From Planctomycetota bacterium (lineage in GTDB: Bacteria > Planctomycetota > Phycisphaerae > SM23-33): DNA of 64,000 bases. Shown here piece after piece: positions 18,301 to 26,665 of the stretch (position 1 is the stretch's first letter; the number at the start of each line of letters is the position of its first letter). Where the stretch lies: contig JAAAOJ010000033.1 in assembly GCA_009908915.1 (NCBI GenBank), positions 1 through 64,000 on the forward strand. Reading direction: 5' to 3'. Below the pieces are notes generated by a model, which worked only from the letters and a program-made list of their open reading frames with translations, was not told the origin of the DNA and ran no database searches. Made by a program: the position numbers and the translations under genes.

Positions 18301-19705
18301 GCTTCGAGACGTCCAGGCCCTCACGGCCCCCGGCGAACCTCTCCGCCAGGAGGAGCGGCGGATCGAAGGGCACGTCACACAGACCAGCAGGACACGCCTC
18401 GGCCTGCGACAACAAGAGGTGCCCTGGTACAGGCAGATTACCTATCCCAGGGACTGGCCAAGCACCCAGGACGGCCGTTTTGCCGGCCGGGCTGAACGGT
18501 TCGGTTTCTTCGGTACTGGCGGATCGCCCGAAGCCCTGCTCGCCCGGGAGCGAGACGACGGGTGGTCGTACCTGGCCAAGCGGCCTGCAACCGATGCGCC
18601 GACTGACGGAAAGACTGAACCTGTCACACGTAGCTACGACGTACGCGACCTGACCCTCGGCGGCGCCGTGGCTGCGGGGCAGAGCCCGTCCGACTTCGCA
18701 TCGGCCAAACGGAACCAGATCGCGCGTCTGGTGTCGATCCTCCGTCAGGCCACCGGCGTGCCGGCCACAACCACTCCCAGCCCCAACGATGGCAAGCCGG
18801 CGATCTGGCTGACCGAGGGTCAACTGATCGTCCGGGGCGATGCGGACGTCCACGCCTCGACCCGTCGCGTGGTCGGGCGGTTCCGCCGTGACCTGGGCCC
18901 TCAGATCGACATCCCGGCCTTCGAGACGCCGGGACTCGACGTCAGCGAGCCCCAAGGCGAGATCGCCGCGAATGAAGGCGCTGACCTATCCGACAGCGAT
19001 GAATTTCGCGAGTTCGTGGCGGGCAACTACTCATGGACCCGCCTGGACCAAGCCGAAACGTTTGCGGGCAATCTGCAGCCTGTCGAGACGACCTCGTCGC
19101 AAGGCGACGGCCGCGGCCAGCCTGCGATTTCCTATACGCTGGACGATCTGGCCGGACGGCTCGAGCTGAACCGCGGGTTGAAGACCAAGGTCAGCAGTTG
19201 GAACATCAACGTGTCGGCCAGGCGAGCCGAGCAGGTCGGCGCGAGCTTCATCCGGGGCAATAGCGGCCTGCGGTTTGCGACGGTCGACGAAGCCCAACTC
19301 CGCACACTGATGGACCTGGAACTCGATCTTCGCGGCCAATCGCTGGCTCAGTACCAGCAGAACTTCCAGGATACGATCATCGGCACGGATGCGTGGCTGG
19401 CCAACAGCATGACGGCCAACCCGTCCCGCGCGACGGCCGAGGGTAATGTGCTCACCATCAACGACAACCCGATTTCACTGGAACACGAACAGTTCGTGTT
19501 GATCGACAACGGGGGCACTCTCACAGCGGTCGCCGCCAGCAAGCTGGCCCGCTGGGACACGCCCATCGCGCCGATCGTCGTAGCCGCCAGCCCGCAGACC
19601 ATTGATATCCCCCGCATCGGGCGGGTGATTCGTTTTGAGAAAAAGCTTATCAACCCTCAGGACCGTCTGGTTCTGGAGATTCGTTACGAACCGAAGGGAG
19701 ACTGA
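15353..19705 (+). CDS. Very large secreted protein with TPR and coiled-coil regions, unknown function
   Basis: 1450 residues with an N-terminal signal peptide (LLLRRVFTVSVLLAASTLATG). Residues about 70-180 and 275-480 look like beta-rich domains. Between them is a Gln-rich linker (about 214-240) encoded by a 9-bp microsatellite. Residues about 655-740 contain TPR-like helices (YNYWRTGQSYYREGKFDDAERAL), and about 780-870 are charged coiled coil (SRKARELEEKGQYEEALKAVKQAQ). The last 250 residues contain VSSWNINVSARRAEQVGASFIRG, somewhat reminiscent of periplasmic secretin-associated domains, but this is not a secure match. The next gene starts 1 nt after the stop and also encodes a secreted protein, so the two are likely partners in an envelope structure. 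Confidence 0.8.
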   Translation: MKGSLLLRRVFTVSVLLAASTLATGDSRPAALDADSSGSIAQASANRPPWVRALLQRSRLLKNVHFQVPRGVYREFRRQQLDPSPSGPVGYIPAAATYELTIDSQGRTSADVTLTINVLDGHDAGSIAVLSDKLVWKDLTVRTAGGPARPIDLATADGFLQYQPDREGVVELKARTDEFGRGNANGGQANWPVLPTVVTQVKVRSDAPWEVFLKQPQQPQQSQQSQQSQQSQNSQTTQTLRESREAGDASAQPLIAPADGKTVGAAYVPSRRVISLHWRRPRPHYRRPGRFLVSGHVAWDFQATEQRLTARLVTTNIGGPVSRLELSLPAGAENVSISGPHVREVQVTADRATVYFRGEISGRTLLNVSLRRTGTGGRTTLSGLSVASGHWTGGTVILADSEADRELLATDASGLTRRTLVGLASSASSLASGDIVGAWRITGRRWSLSSESVTLSQLAIRESIADLAHYKLTVRPDGRMMTVATFEVRNRTGQYMTVRLPRRSHVLLARVNEESRPLSPTGRDDEYLLPLIRSDASIKGLVSFPVQIVYLSPLRDSADQGRLAVPLIEIDLPIAYAFGEMHWPKAWQVRRLAGPFQRVNRYSSQTATASMDYGTASLAEGYAAEDRLAAAESAYASGDPTAGAAAGKNEAKPAGTTARSKAVLGYMGYNYWRTGQSYYREGKFDDAERALSNARKFAPDRSIRTNADRLLSNIAVLRGERSEQQMAEDDDKSSRALAKALRKGGQARNINVATRQFEVLDRGRKALAEGKEAQAQQYLQQAEVYNRRLIEQGADVREQDALLSQSRVELDRLNRKQLDKARRLSRKARELEEKGQYEEALKAVKQAQQAQSSVKTDIGASVRSKIQAGNRRIESSRIHRSQTQAPDEPGQPNAAPGSAGDLEPLGGFSDFKSKLAAQSARARALDQRLKRLARQLGKDTAGIDRTDGIEDKLSLIDRYEADLTRRDDEMNQIRRQPVQAQPELRDVQALTAPGEPLRQEERRIEGHVTQTSRTRLGLRQQEVPWYRQITYPRDWPSTQDGRFAGRAERFGFFGTGGSPEALLARERDDGWSYLAKRPATDAPTDGKTEPVTRSYDVRDLTLGGAVAAGQSPSDFASAKRNQIARLVSILRQATGVPATTTPSPNDGKPAIWLTEGQLIVRGDADVHASTRRVVGRFRRDLGPQIDIPAFETPGLDVSEPQGEIAANEGADLSDSDEFREFVAGNYSWTRLDQAETFAGNLQPVETTSSQGDGRGQPAISYTLDDLAGRLELNRGLKTKVSSWNINVSARRAEQVGASFIRGNSGLRFATVDEAQLRTLMDLELDLRGQSLAQYQQNFQDTIIGTDAWLANSMTANPSRATAEGNVLTINDNPISLEHEQFVLIDNGGTLTAVAASKLARWDTPIAPIVVAASPQTIDIPRIGRVIRFEKKLINPQDRLVLEIRYEPKGD
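15998..16062 (+). repeat. Coding microsatellite, 9-bp unit CAACAGTCA
   Basis: About seven tandem units (CAACAGCCA or CAACAGTCA, the last ones diverging) encode alternating Gln-Gln-Pro then Gln-Gln-Ser in the secreted 1450-residue protein. The unit is a multiple of three, so slippage changes linker length without a frameshift. Confidence 0.9.
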
Positions 19706-19706
19706 C

Positions 19707-21698
19707 ATGAAGAATCTGCTATGTGTTGCACTCGTATTGGTCCTGGCCGCCTCCGCTGGTTTGGCCGAACCGCCGACAATCGGCGAGGGCAAGGGCCAGG
19801 TCGTCCTGAGTTGGGACGAGTTCGTCACGATCACAGGCTATGATCCCGCCGCCAAAGGTGGCCAGGTCATTACCGTTCCCTGGGCCGAGGTCGAGGCCAT
19901 GCTTGGCGTGAAGGTTGAGACGGTGGGCGAGGGCTCGACCGTCGATCTGCCATGGAAGGAGTTCAAGGCCCTGCTGGAATGGTCGCTGAAAAAGAAGGAC
20001 GGCGAGGGTAGCACACCCGCGCCGGCCGACTATGTCGTCACCTCCAGCCAGTTTACCGGCACGTTGGGTGAAGACTCAGCCCAGTTCAAGCGGACGATCA
20101 AACTGAATATCCTTAAGGCTGAAGGCTGGACACGGATCAACATCCTGCCGCGAAATGTGGCCATCATGGACAAGGACCTGCCCGACGGCGTGTATCTCAA
20201 CAGCAGCAAAAGCCACTACGAGCTGCTGACGGAGAAGACCGGCCCGATCGAAGTCTCGGTGACGTTCTCGGCGAAAGTAACGACCAGCCGGGGCCAGAGC
20301 AGCCTCAACATTGCAGACCCGCTGAACACCTCCAGCCTGGTCGATCTGACGTTTGAGAAGTCCGATGTTGACATGACGATGTCCAACGCCCAGACGGTGG
20401 CCGAGAAGACAGTTGACGGCAAGACACACTACGTGGCGGCCCTGCCGGCCGGCGCGGGCGTGGCCATCAGCTATCAGCGGGCCATCGAAAAGGTCCAGGC
20501 CGCCAAGGCCAAGCTCTACGCCGAAACGCGTACGCTGGTGGCCGTGTCGGATTCCGCCCTGCTTTGCCAGGAACTGATCAACTACCGCATCCTGCATGCC
20601 GGCGTACGGACATTCGAGCTGACGGTGCCTGAAGCAGCCAGTGTGCTGGCCGTCAGCGGCTCCCATGTCGAGGACTGGCGCGTCAACGACAAGAGCGTGC
20701 TGCAGGTTCAACTCTCGCGAGAAGCCACCGGCAGCCAGGTGTTGCAGGTCTCCTACGAGTCAACCAACATGGACAAGCCCGTCGTGCCGGTCATTCGCAC
20801 ACGGGGCACCATTCGCGAAAAAGGCTACGTGGGCGCAGTGGCGCTGGCGAACGTCGAGCTCGGTGCGGGTAAGGTTACGGGGGCCACCCCCATCGACGTC
20901 CGCCAGTTGCCAACGAGTATTTCGTCCCTGACGAATCAGCCCCTGCTGCTCGGTTTCCGCTATGTCGGCGAGACCTTCACACTGCCGCTGACAATCAAGA
21001 AGCACGCCGAGCTGCCCGTGCTGACAACGGTCATCGACTCGGCCGTCTATACGGGCATGCAGCTCAACGACGGACGTCGCATGACACGCGTGAGCTTTGC
21101 CGTTCGGAACAATCGCAGCCAGTTCCTTCGGCTGACCATGCCGGCCGGGGCGGACATCTGGTCGGCGATGGTCAGCGGCAAGACCGTCACGCCGGCCACC
21201 GACGAGCAGGGCCACGTGCTGGTTCGCATTCCGTCCTCGTCGCAGGCCCAGGACCTCAGCAGCTTCCCGGTGGTGCTGGTCTACGTGGAAACACCGGCCA
21301 AGCCCGCCCCGGCGACCGGCAGTATCAAGGTAGCCCTGCCGACCATTGACGTGCCGCAACTGCACGTGATGTACAACTACTATCTGCCGGCCGAGGGCGA
21401 CTACACCGTCGGCTGGGGCCGGATGGGCTTCAGCGGCAATATGGAACTGGTCAAGGACTTTGCCAAGGCCGTTGCCGGCCGGGCCGTCCAGCAGGTCGAT
21501 GCACAGGCCAACAATGCCGAGATGGCCGAGCAGTTCCAGGCCCAGCAGGGGCAGGCCGCCCGGGCCGAGGGCAGCACGCCTATCCGCGTCAAGTTGCCCG
21601 TCAAGGGCACGCGCTTCAGGCTGCAGAGGATTCTCGCCCTGCCCGGTGATACACTGAGCTTCCAGGTGCAGTACAGGAACTGGGGCAAGACGGAGTAG
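19707..21698 (+). CDS. Secreted protein of unknown function, partner of the preceding gene
   Basis: 663 residues. The ATG at 19707 was chosen because GAAGGGAGACTGAC precedes it and it starts a signal peptide (MKNLLCVALVLVLAASAGLA). The start lies 1 nt after the stop of the preceding gene, which implies translational coupling. The N-terminus contains two copies of a short motif (VVLSWDEFVTITGYDP and ITVPWAEVEAMLGVK, then VDLPWKEFKALLEWSL). The remainder appears beta-rich, with several FELTVPEAASVLAVSG- and YVGETFTLPLTIKKHAELPV-like strands, and a Gln-rich segment near the end. There are no catalytic motifs I recognise. The same kind of beta-rich sequence (RLTMPAGADIWSAMVSGK here, RLELSLPAGAENVSISGP in the neighbour) suggests the two share a domain. 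Confidence 0.8.
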   Translation: MKNLLCVALVLVLAASAGLAEPPTIGEGKGQVVLSWDEFVTITGYDPAAKGGQVITVPWAEVEAMLGVKVETVGEGSTVDLPWKEFKALLEWSLKKKDGEGSTPAPADYVVTSSQFTGTLGEDSAQFKRTIKLNILKAEGWTRINILPRNVAIMDKDLPDGVYLNSSKSHYELLTEKTGPIEVSVTFSAKVTTSRGQSSLNIADPLNTSSLVDLTFEKSDVDMTMSNAQTVAEKTVDGKTHYVAALPAGAGVAISYQRAIEKVQAAKAKLYAETRTLVAVSDSALLCQELINYRILHAGVRTFELTVPEAASVLAVSGSHVEDWRVNDKSVLQVQLSREATGSQVLQVSYESTNMDKPVVPVIRTRGTIREKGYVGAVALANVELGAGKVTGATPIDVRQLPTSISSLTNQPLLLGFRYVGETFTLPLTIKKHAELPVLTTVIDSAVYTGMQLNDGRRMTRVSFAVRNNRSQFLRLTMPAGADIWSAMVSGKTVTPATDEQGHVLVRIPSSSQAQDLSSFPVVLVYVETPAKPAPATGSIKVALPTIDVPQLHVMYNYYLPAEGDYTVGWGRMGFSGNMELVKDFAKAVAGRAVQQVDAQANNAEMAEQFQAQQGQAARAEGSTPIRVKLPVKGTRFRLQRILALPGDTLSFQVQYRNWGKTE

Positions 21699-21752
21699 AT
21701 CCGAACGGGACCCGCGGGCCCCGTCGAGGCGATTCGGGCCTACCGCGAAGTG

Positions 21753-21911
21753 ATGACGACCCACGTGAACGGTGACTTGGCGCAAGTGAAAGTGTCGCTA
21801 GTGGCTGCACTGGCCAGCACGGACGACGTTGAGGAGGCACAACGTGCAGGACTGAGGCGGCTCATCGATGCCGCCGGCGAAGGCAGGCCCCTGTTGCCGG
21901 GGGGGGTCTGA
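21753..21911 (+). CDS. Possible small ORF, or decayed 3' extension of the preceding gene
   Basis: A 52-residue frame (MTTHVNGDLAQVKVSLVAAL, ending LLPGGV) in the same frame as the preceding gene and separated from it by that gene's TAG and 18 sense codons. Translation of the gap (ending EAIRAYREV) together with this ORF looks like a helical, coding-type sequence. It may be a short independent protein or a remnant of a former longer gene. I do not recognise it. The rest of 21699-22178 is G-rich and holds no other candidate. Confidence 0.3.
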   Translation: MTTHVNGDLAQVKVSLVAALASTDDVEEAQRAGLRRLIDAAGEGRPLLPGGV

Positions 21912-22178
21912 TCTGTCCGCCGAGGGGGCGGCGGCTGGGACGGCGGCGGCGCCGGCGTTGACGCATCGCAGAGGCTCACACCCGCAGCGAAGACGCTGGG
22001 CATGCGGACAATCTGTAATGTGCTGCACAAGCGGGATGCCGCCTATGCGCTGTTTTCGGCTTTGGTGGAGAAGTTTTTTTGGGGGGCGTGGGGGGAAGGA
22101 TGGTCTTCTGTCGCCGGCATGCGGCCAGGGCGCCAGGGCGATGTTGACACTGGCCGGTCGGGCCGGGATGATGGCGGC

Positions 22179-24587
22179 ATGGAACGTTCGATCGAGGATG
22201 CGGCGACGGCGCCAGCACGCAAGACGCGCCACCTGCCGGTGGTGACTGCGCTGTGGGTGCGGCGTTTCGGGCAGGTCGTGCTGGCGGCGCTGGTGGTCGC
22301 CGGCGTGGCCATGCCGAAGCCGGGCTATAATGCCTGGGGCATTCTCCTGCTGGGGGGGCTGCTGGCGTGGCTGGTCTGGCTGCTGGAGCGTCTGGTCTGG
22401 CGGCACGGCCAACTGCCCGGGCACTGGATGCATCTGGGGCTCCTCGCACCGGCGCTGATCCTGGCCGGACACCTGGTGGCGGGGCGGCTGGCGGGCGGCA
22501 AGTCAGGCAGCCCAAGCGACGGCATGACGTCCTCGTTGATGATTCACGCGGCCTTGCTGTCGCTGGTGGTCGTCCTGACGCAGAGCTTCTGTGCGGCCCG
22601 CGGCGCGGGACGGATCGTCAGCAGCGTCGTTGGCGCGGCAATGATGGCGTTTGCGGTGATCGGTCTGGTCTCGCAGGCCATGGACCCGCTGTGGCCGTCG
22701 CTGTGGCTGATGGGTGCGGCGGGCGTGGGGGTGTGGCTCTGGCCGGTGGCGGGCGCGTGGAAGCGCTCGCGACGATGGCTGGGACTGCAACGGGCGACAA
22801 CGGCAGGGCGCGTGGCGGTGGCGGCTGTTGGGGGCACGGCGCTGCTGGCGACCGTGCCGGGCTGGTTCGCGCCGACGCTGGCGGTGGCCTTGGCGGCAGC
22901 AGTTGCGCTGGTGGCGCTGGCGAGGCGACAGTCGTGGCGGCTGGCGGGATTGGTCGCGGCGGCGATGGTCTTGGGCGTCGGCGGGCTGCTGGCCTGGCGG
23001 GGGCTGCGGCCGCTGGGGCTCATCGGTCGCGGTGACCAGGGCTTCACGGTCGTGACCGGTCGCGACGGCGGGCTGGCGATTCTTGCAGCGACGACCGGCT
23101 GGCTCGGCGCGGCGTTGATGTTCATTGCCGTCGGCGGCGCGGCGACGTGGATTCTGATCCGCTCGCCGCGGGAGCATCGGCGTCTCTGGGCGACGCCGCT
23201 GGCGGTCCTGACGGCGCTGCTGGCGACGGCGGCGTTCTGGTCGGACGGCGGGTACGTCAGCCCGTCGGTGGGCATCGGCATGGCCTTCGCATGGGGCATG
23301 CTTCCGGCGGTGACGGGTGTTCGCGGTCGACCCCGCGGCGGGTGGTGGATGGCGGCGGCCGTCCTGGCGATCATGGTGGCCCTGGACGTGGCGAGCGATC
23401 CGGGCCTGCTGACTCGGGCGTCCAAGGCGATCGGCCTGAGCGACAAGGGCATGCACGCCGTGGCGGGTTTCATGCTGGCGGTGGTCCTGGCGTGGTGGCT
23501 GGGCTCGTGGCGATGGTGGGCGGGCCTGGCCATGCTGGTGGTGGCGGGGCTGGCCGGCGAGGCGGGCGAATTCGTCCAGAACTACACGGACCGCAGTGTC
23601 GACCCTGCCGACGTGTGGGCCCACGTTACGGGTGTTGTCATTGCCGGGGGGATCTACCTGCTGTGCATCATGGCCCGCTGGGCCGAGGGCTCGGGCCGTG
23701 GCCGCAAGCCCTGGGACCCGCCGCCGCTGTGGACGTATCTGGGGGCGGCGCTGCGGCTGATGCTGACCTGCCTGCTGGTGCTGTTGATCAGCGCCTGGTG
23801 CGTCGCGGCAGCGATTACCGAGGTGGACCGCCGGAGGCAGCGGTCGGCGTGGTTCGTCATCACCGACGGCGTCGTCGGCGTGCCGCGGAAGAAGGTTCTG
23901 CACGTGCCCGGCACGGCGAGCCGGCCGGATCTTGCCGACGTGGTCACGACGTATGCCGTGGGGGCGGATGGGGTCGTCACCAAGCGCCGGCAGACAGCGC
24001 ACAAAGGCATCGTCCGTGCATACGGGCGGAGCACGACCGTTCATGCGGGATGGAATGACATCTGGTCCGCCGGCCGGCCGCTGGGGTCGTTGGCTTACCA
24101 GAAGCGGCGAACGCGGTGGTACGGCGTCACGTCGCGGCAACGCGTGGCCGCGATACCGGCGTCTACCTTCACGGCCTGGCAGCAGCGCCGGCCTGACGTG
24201 CTTCGGCGGCTGATTGCGGCCTTGCAGAAGCGTGGGCCGGTTGTCGTGTTGGATGCGGGCGAGCCGGAGACGTATCCGAAGCGTCGGAAGGAACTGGCCG
24301 AGGCGTTCCCCGATGTGGTCTGCATGAACCACCTGCCGGTTACGAACGGCCATCCGGCCAGGCCGATTGGCTTGCTGCGGAATCTCCTGCGGCGACGGAA
24401 GGGCCAGCCGCGTCAGCAGCCGGTGGACTTCATTACGACGGATCGGGACGAGGGCGACCTTGCTCGCAAGATCTTTGCCGGCAGTGCGACCGTGCATATC
24501 GTCTCACCCGAGGTCCCGGCTGCCAACGCATGGCGCAAAGCCTATCCGAGACTGGAGGCGCTGGTCGACACGTTGACGGCCGAATGA
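22179..24587 (+). CDS. Polytopic membrane protein with VanZ-like domain
   Basis: 802 residues from ATG 22179. An in-frame start at 22002 would add 59 residues with no hydrophobic logic, so it was rejected. Residues about 25-400 hold ten or so hydrophobic segments, with polytopic architecture loosely like O-antigen-ligase-type proteins. Residues about 415-500 match VanZ: GLSDKGMHAVAGFMLAVVLAW, GLAGEAGEFVQ, and VDPADVWAHVTGVVIAGG. After a final membrane segment near 540 comes a 260-residue soluble domain (about 560-802, from VITDGVVGVPRKKVLHVPG) that I do not recognise; it carries many basic residues and no known catalytic motif. Probably a cell-envelope protein. Nothing nearby defines the substrate. 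Confidence 0.75.
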   Translation: MERSIEDAATAPARKTRHLPVVTALWVRRFGQVVLAALVVAGVAMPKPGYNAWGILLLGGLLAWLVWLLERLVWRHGQLPGHWMHLGLLAPALILAGHLVAGRLAGGKSGSPSDGMTSSLMIHAALLSLVVVLTQSFCAARGAGRIVSSVVGAAMMAFAVIGLVSQAMDPLWPSLWLMGAAGVGVWLWPVAGAWKRSRRWLGLQRATTAGRVAVAAVGGTALLATVPGWFAPTLAVALAAAVALVALARRQSWRLAGLVAAAMVLGVGGLLAWRGLRPLGLIGRGDQGFTVVTGRDGGLAILAATTGWLGAALMFIAVGGAATWILIRSPREHRRLWATPLAVLTALLATAAFWSDGGYVSPSVGIGMAFAWGMLPAVTGVRGRPRGGWWMAAAVLAIMVALDVASDPGLLTRASKAIGLSDKGMHAVAGFMLAVVLAWWLGSWRWWAGLAMLVVAGLAGEAGEFVQNYTDRSVDPADVWAHVTGVVIAGGIYLLCIMARWAEGSGRGRKPWDPPPLWTYLGAALRLMLTCLLVLLISAWCVAAAITEVDRRRQRSAWFVITDGVVGVPRKKVLHVPGTASRPDLADVVTTYAVGADGVVTKRRQTAHKGIVRAYGRSTTVHAGWNDIWSAGRPLGSLAYQKRRTRWYGVTSRQRVAAIPASTFTAWQQRRPDVLRRLIAALQKRGPVVVLDAGEPETYPKRRKELAEAFPDVVCMNHLPVTNGHPARPIGLLRNLLRRRKGQPRQQPVDFITTDRDEGDLARKIFAGSATVHIVSPEVPAANAWRKAYPRLEALVDTLTAE

Positions 24588-24702
24588 GCAGCGAATGCCT
24601 TCGATTTGGCCATATGATGTGATCGTCGGGTGTCTGACAGGCAGCAGGCTGCGTCAAGCCTCTCGTCCCTGTCGTCGGGCAGTACAATAACGCACCTGGA
24701 GT

Positions 24703-25281
24703 CTACTTGGACAGCACGCTCAGGAACTCCTGGCGGAAGGGGACTTCACCGATGTGCCCCGGCCCGTCGTGACGGTTCAACTCAATGCCGGTTGGCGAGA
24801 GCAGCAACAGCGTCGGCAGGTTCTCAATGTTGTATCTGCCGGCGACATCCGAGTCGGGCTCTGTGCTGATAAGCACCTTGAGAAGCTTGCGCTCCGCCAT
24901 GGACTTCTGGTTCTGGGGTCTGAGTATCGCCGTCTTGGTCTGTTCGGCTATCTTCGACGGTGGGGTGCGGACGAAGAGAACAAGCACCGGTCGGCCTTGC
25001 TGTGTGGCCTGGGTAAGGGTGGCGGGAAGATCCTCGCTCCAGCCCTCGATAGTCATGGGCTTCTGCTGCAGCGAGTAAACCACGGCCGCCACGACGACGA
25101 TGAGCACCAGGAAGCCGATCTTGACCCAGCGGTCCTTGCTTTTCGGTTTGGGTTTCGAGCCCGTGTCACTGGACGTGGTTTCAGGGGCAGCCCGCTGCTT
25201 GGCCGGGTGCGGCGTCTGTTCCTCAGAGCTTTGCGGGCTGTCGCCGTCGGGCGAAGTGTCCTTGGTCGGTTCGTCAGTCAT
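24703..25281 (-). CDS. Membrane-anchored thioredoxin-fold protein without CxxC
   Basis: 192 residues from ATG 25281, preceded by CAGGGAGACGCC. Residues 1-50 are charged and Pro/Ser-rich (cytosolic), 52-72 form one membrane helix (VKIGFLVLIVVVAAVVYSL), and 80-192 have a thioredoxin-like fold ending in the cis-proline loop ENLPTLLLLSPTG. The position of the redox CxxC is occupied by RTPPSK, so it is unlikely to be a thiol oxidoreductase; binding or scaffolding is more plausible. It converges with the VanZ-like gene across a 115-bp gap with no obvious function. Confidence 0.75.
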   Translation of the reverse strand: MTDEPTKDTSPDGDSPQSSEEQTPHPAKQRAAPETTSSDTGSKPKPKSKDRWVKIGFLVLIVVVAAVVYSLQQKPMTIEGWSEDLPATLTQATQQGRPVLVLFVRTPPSKIAEQTKTAILRPQNQKSMAERKLLKVLISTEPDSDVAGRYNIENLPTLLLLSPTGIELNRHDGPGHIGEVPFRQEFLSVLSK

Positions 25282-25383
25282 GGCGTCTCCCTGCTGATGT
25301 GTCACGTGCAGTGTACGTCCGTGCAGCCTTCGCCGCAACCGTCCAGTCTCGCCCGCGATCAGGCTCAAGGCAAACGGATTGTC

Positions 25384-25532
25384 CAGAACTCCTCTCCCTA
25401 TTGGGAGAGATGGCCTGCGCAGCAGATCAGAGAGGGCTCTTCGGACCCACACCAAAGCCCCTCACCGGCTCGCAGACTCGCCCCCTCTCCCAGCGGGAGA
25501 GGGGTGCCAAGCAAGAGAATGCATTTGCTCTG
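25384..25532 (-). repeat. Interspersed repeat C, copy 2
   Basis: Inverted copy of the 384-530 repeat. Read on the minus strand it has the stem CCTCTCCCGCTGGGAGAGGG, the block GAGCCGGTGAGGGGCTTTGG, a GAGCCCTCTCTGATCTGC block and a final CTCTCCC..GGGAGAG stem, in the same order as copy 1. It fills most of the gap between the thioredoxin-like gene and the 3' end of pta, and its stems could act as a transcription end for pta. Confidence 0.75.
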
Positions 25533-25555
25533 CGCACGCGCGTGCCTCGCTGCGA

Positions 25556-26557
25556 TCAGGCCTCGGACTGGACGGTCGTAATGGCCGAGATCAGCACGAT
25601 GTCCTCGACGCTGCAGCCGCGCGAGAGGTCGTTGATCGGTTTGGCCAGGCCCAGCAGCAGCGGGCCGAGAGCCGTTGCCTTGCCGAGACGCTCGAGCAGC
25701 TTGTAGGCGCTGTTGCCGCACGAGAGGTCCGGGAAGACCAGCGTGTTGGCCTTGCCCGCCACGGGCGAGTCCGGGCACTTGCGCCGGCCGATCTCGGGAA
25801 TCAGTGCCGCGTCGACCTGCATCTCGCCGTCGGCCTTGAGCTGCGGGCGACGTTCGTTGATGATCTTGGTCGCGGCGATGACCTTCTCGACGGCGGGGCT
25901 GCTGGCCGAGCCCTTCGTGGAGAAGCTGATCATGGCCACGTGCGGCTCGACGGCCAGGAGGCTCTTGCAGGCGACGGCGGCGGCGATGCCGATATCGGCG
26001 AGTTGCTCGACGGTCGGCTCGGGCACCACGCCCGTATCGGCGAAGATCATCGCCCCGTCGACGCCAGCACTCTCGACGATCGTGCACATGATGCTGCAGG
26101 AACTGACGGTCTTGTTGTCCTCGGCGAGTCCCACGCCGTAGATCGCGCTGCGGACGGTGTCGGCCGTCGGGCAAAGGCTGCCGCAGACCATGCCGTCGGC
26201 CCGGCCGTCGCCGACCATCATGCCGCCGTAGTACACCGGGTTCTGCAGGAGCTTCTTGACCTGATGACGCTCCATGCCCTTGGCCTTACGCTTCTCGTAG
26301 AGCGTCTCGACGTAGGCGTCGCGCTGTTCGTCGTTGAAATGGTTGATGATCGTGCAGTCGTTGATGTCGGCCCCGCATTCGCCGACCTTGATGGCGATGC
26401 GGTCGGGGTTGCCCAGAAGCGTCACACGGGCGTAGTTCTCCTTGACGATCTGCTCGGCGGCCTGCAGCACGCGGGGGTCGTCGGATTCGGGCAGGACGAT
26501 ATGCTTGTCGAGTTCCTTGGCCCGCTGAGTCATGCGTTCAATGACAGTATTGCTCAT
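25556..26557 (-). CDS. pta: Phosphate acetyltransferase
   Basis: 333 residues from ATG 26557 (MSNTVIERMTQRAKELDKHI). The whole length matches the short, single-domain Pta/Ptb family: HIVLPESDDPRVLQAAEQI at the start, YYGGMMVGDGRADGMVCGSL, the acetyl-CoA/phosphate site FADTGVVPEPTVEQLADIG, and the C-terminal GPLLLGLAKPINDLSRGCSVEDI. The enzyme interconverts acetyl-CoA and acetyl phosphate. With an acetate kinase (not in this window) it yields ATP from acetyl-CoA, consistent with fermentative growth. Phosphate butyryltransferase is a less likely alternative because the SRGCS motif is typical of Pta. Confidence 0.9.
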   Translation of the reverse strand: MSNTVIERMTQRAKELDKHIVLPESDDPRVLQAAEQIVKENYARVTLLGNPDRIAIKVGECGADINDCTIINHFNDEQRDAYVETLYEKRKAKGMERHQVKKLLQNPVYYGGMMVGDGRADGMVCGSLCPTADTVRSAIYGVGLAEDNKTVSSCSIMCTIVESAGVDGAMIFADTGVVPEPTVEQLADIGIAAAVACKSLLAVEPHVAMISFSTKGSASSPAVEKVIAATKIINERRPQLKADGEMQVDAALIPEIGRRKCPDSPVAGKANTLVFPDLSCGNSAYKLLERLGKATALGPLLLGLAKPINDLSRGCSVEDIVLISAITTVQSEA

Positions 26558-26665
26558 CGTAGTCTTTGCCTTTACTCGCCATTGCCGGTAGGATACCGGC
26601 AGGTACAGGAAACAATAAACGTTCGTCGCAGGATACAGCCTCGGCGGGCGGGTGTCGAGACCGAG

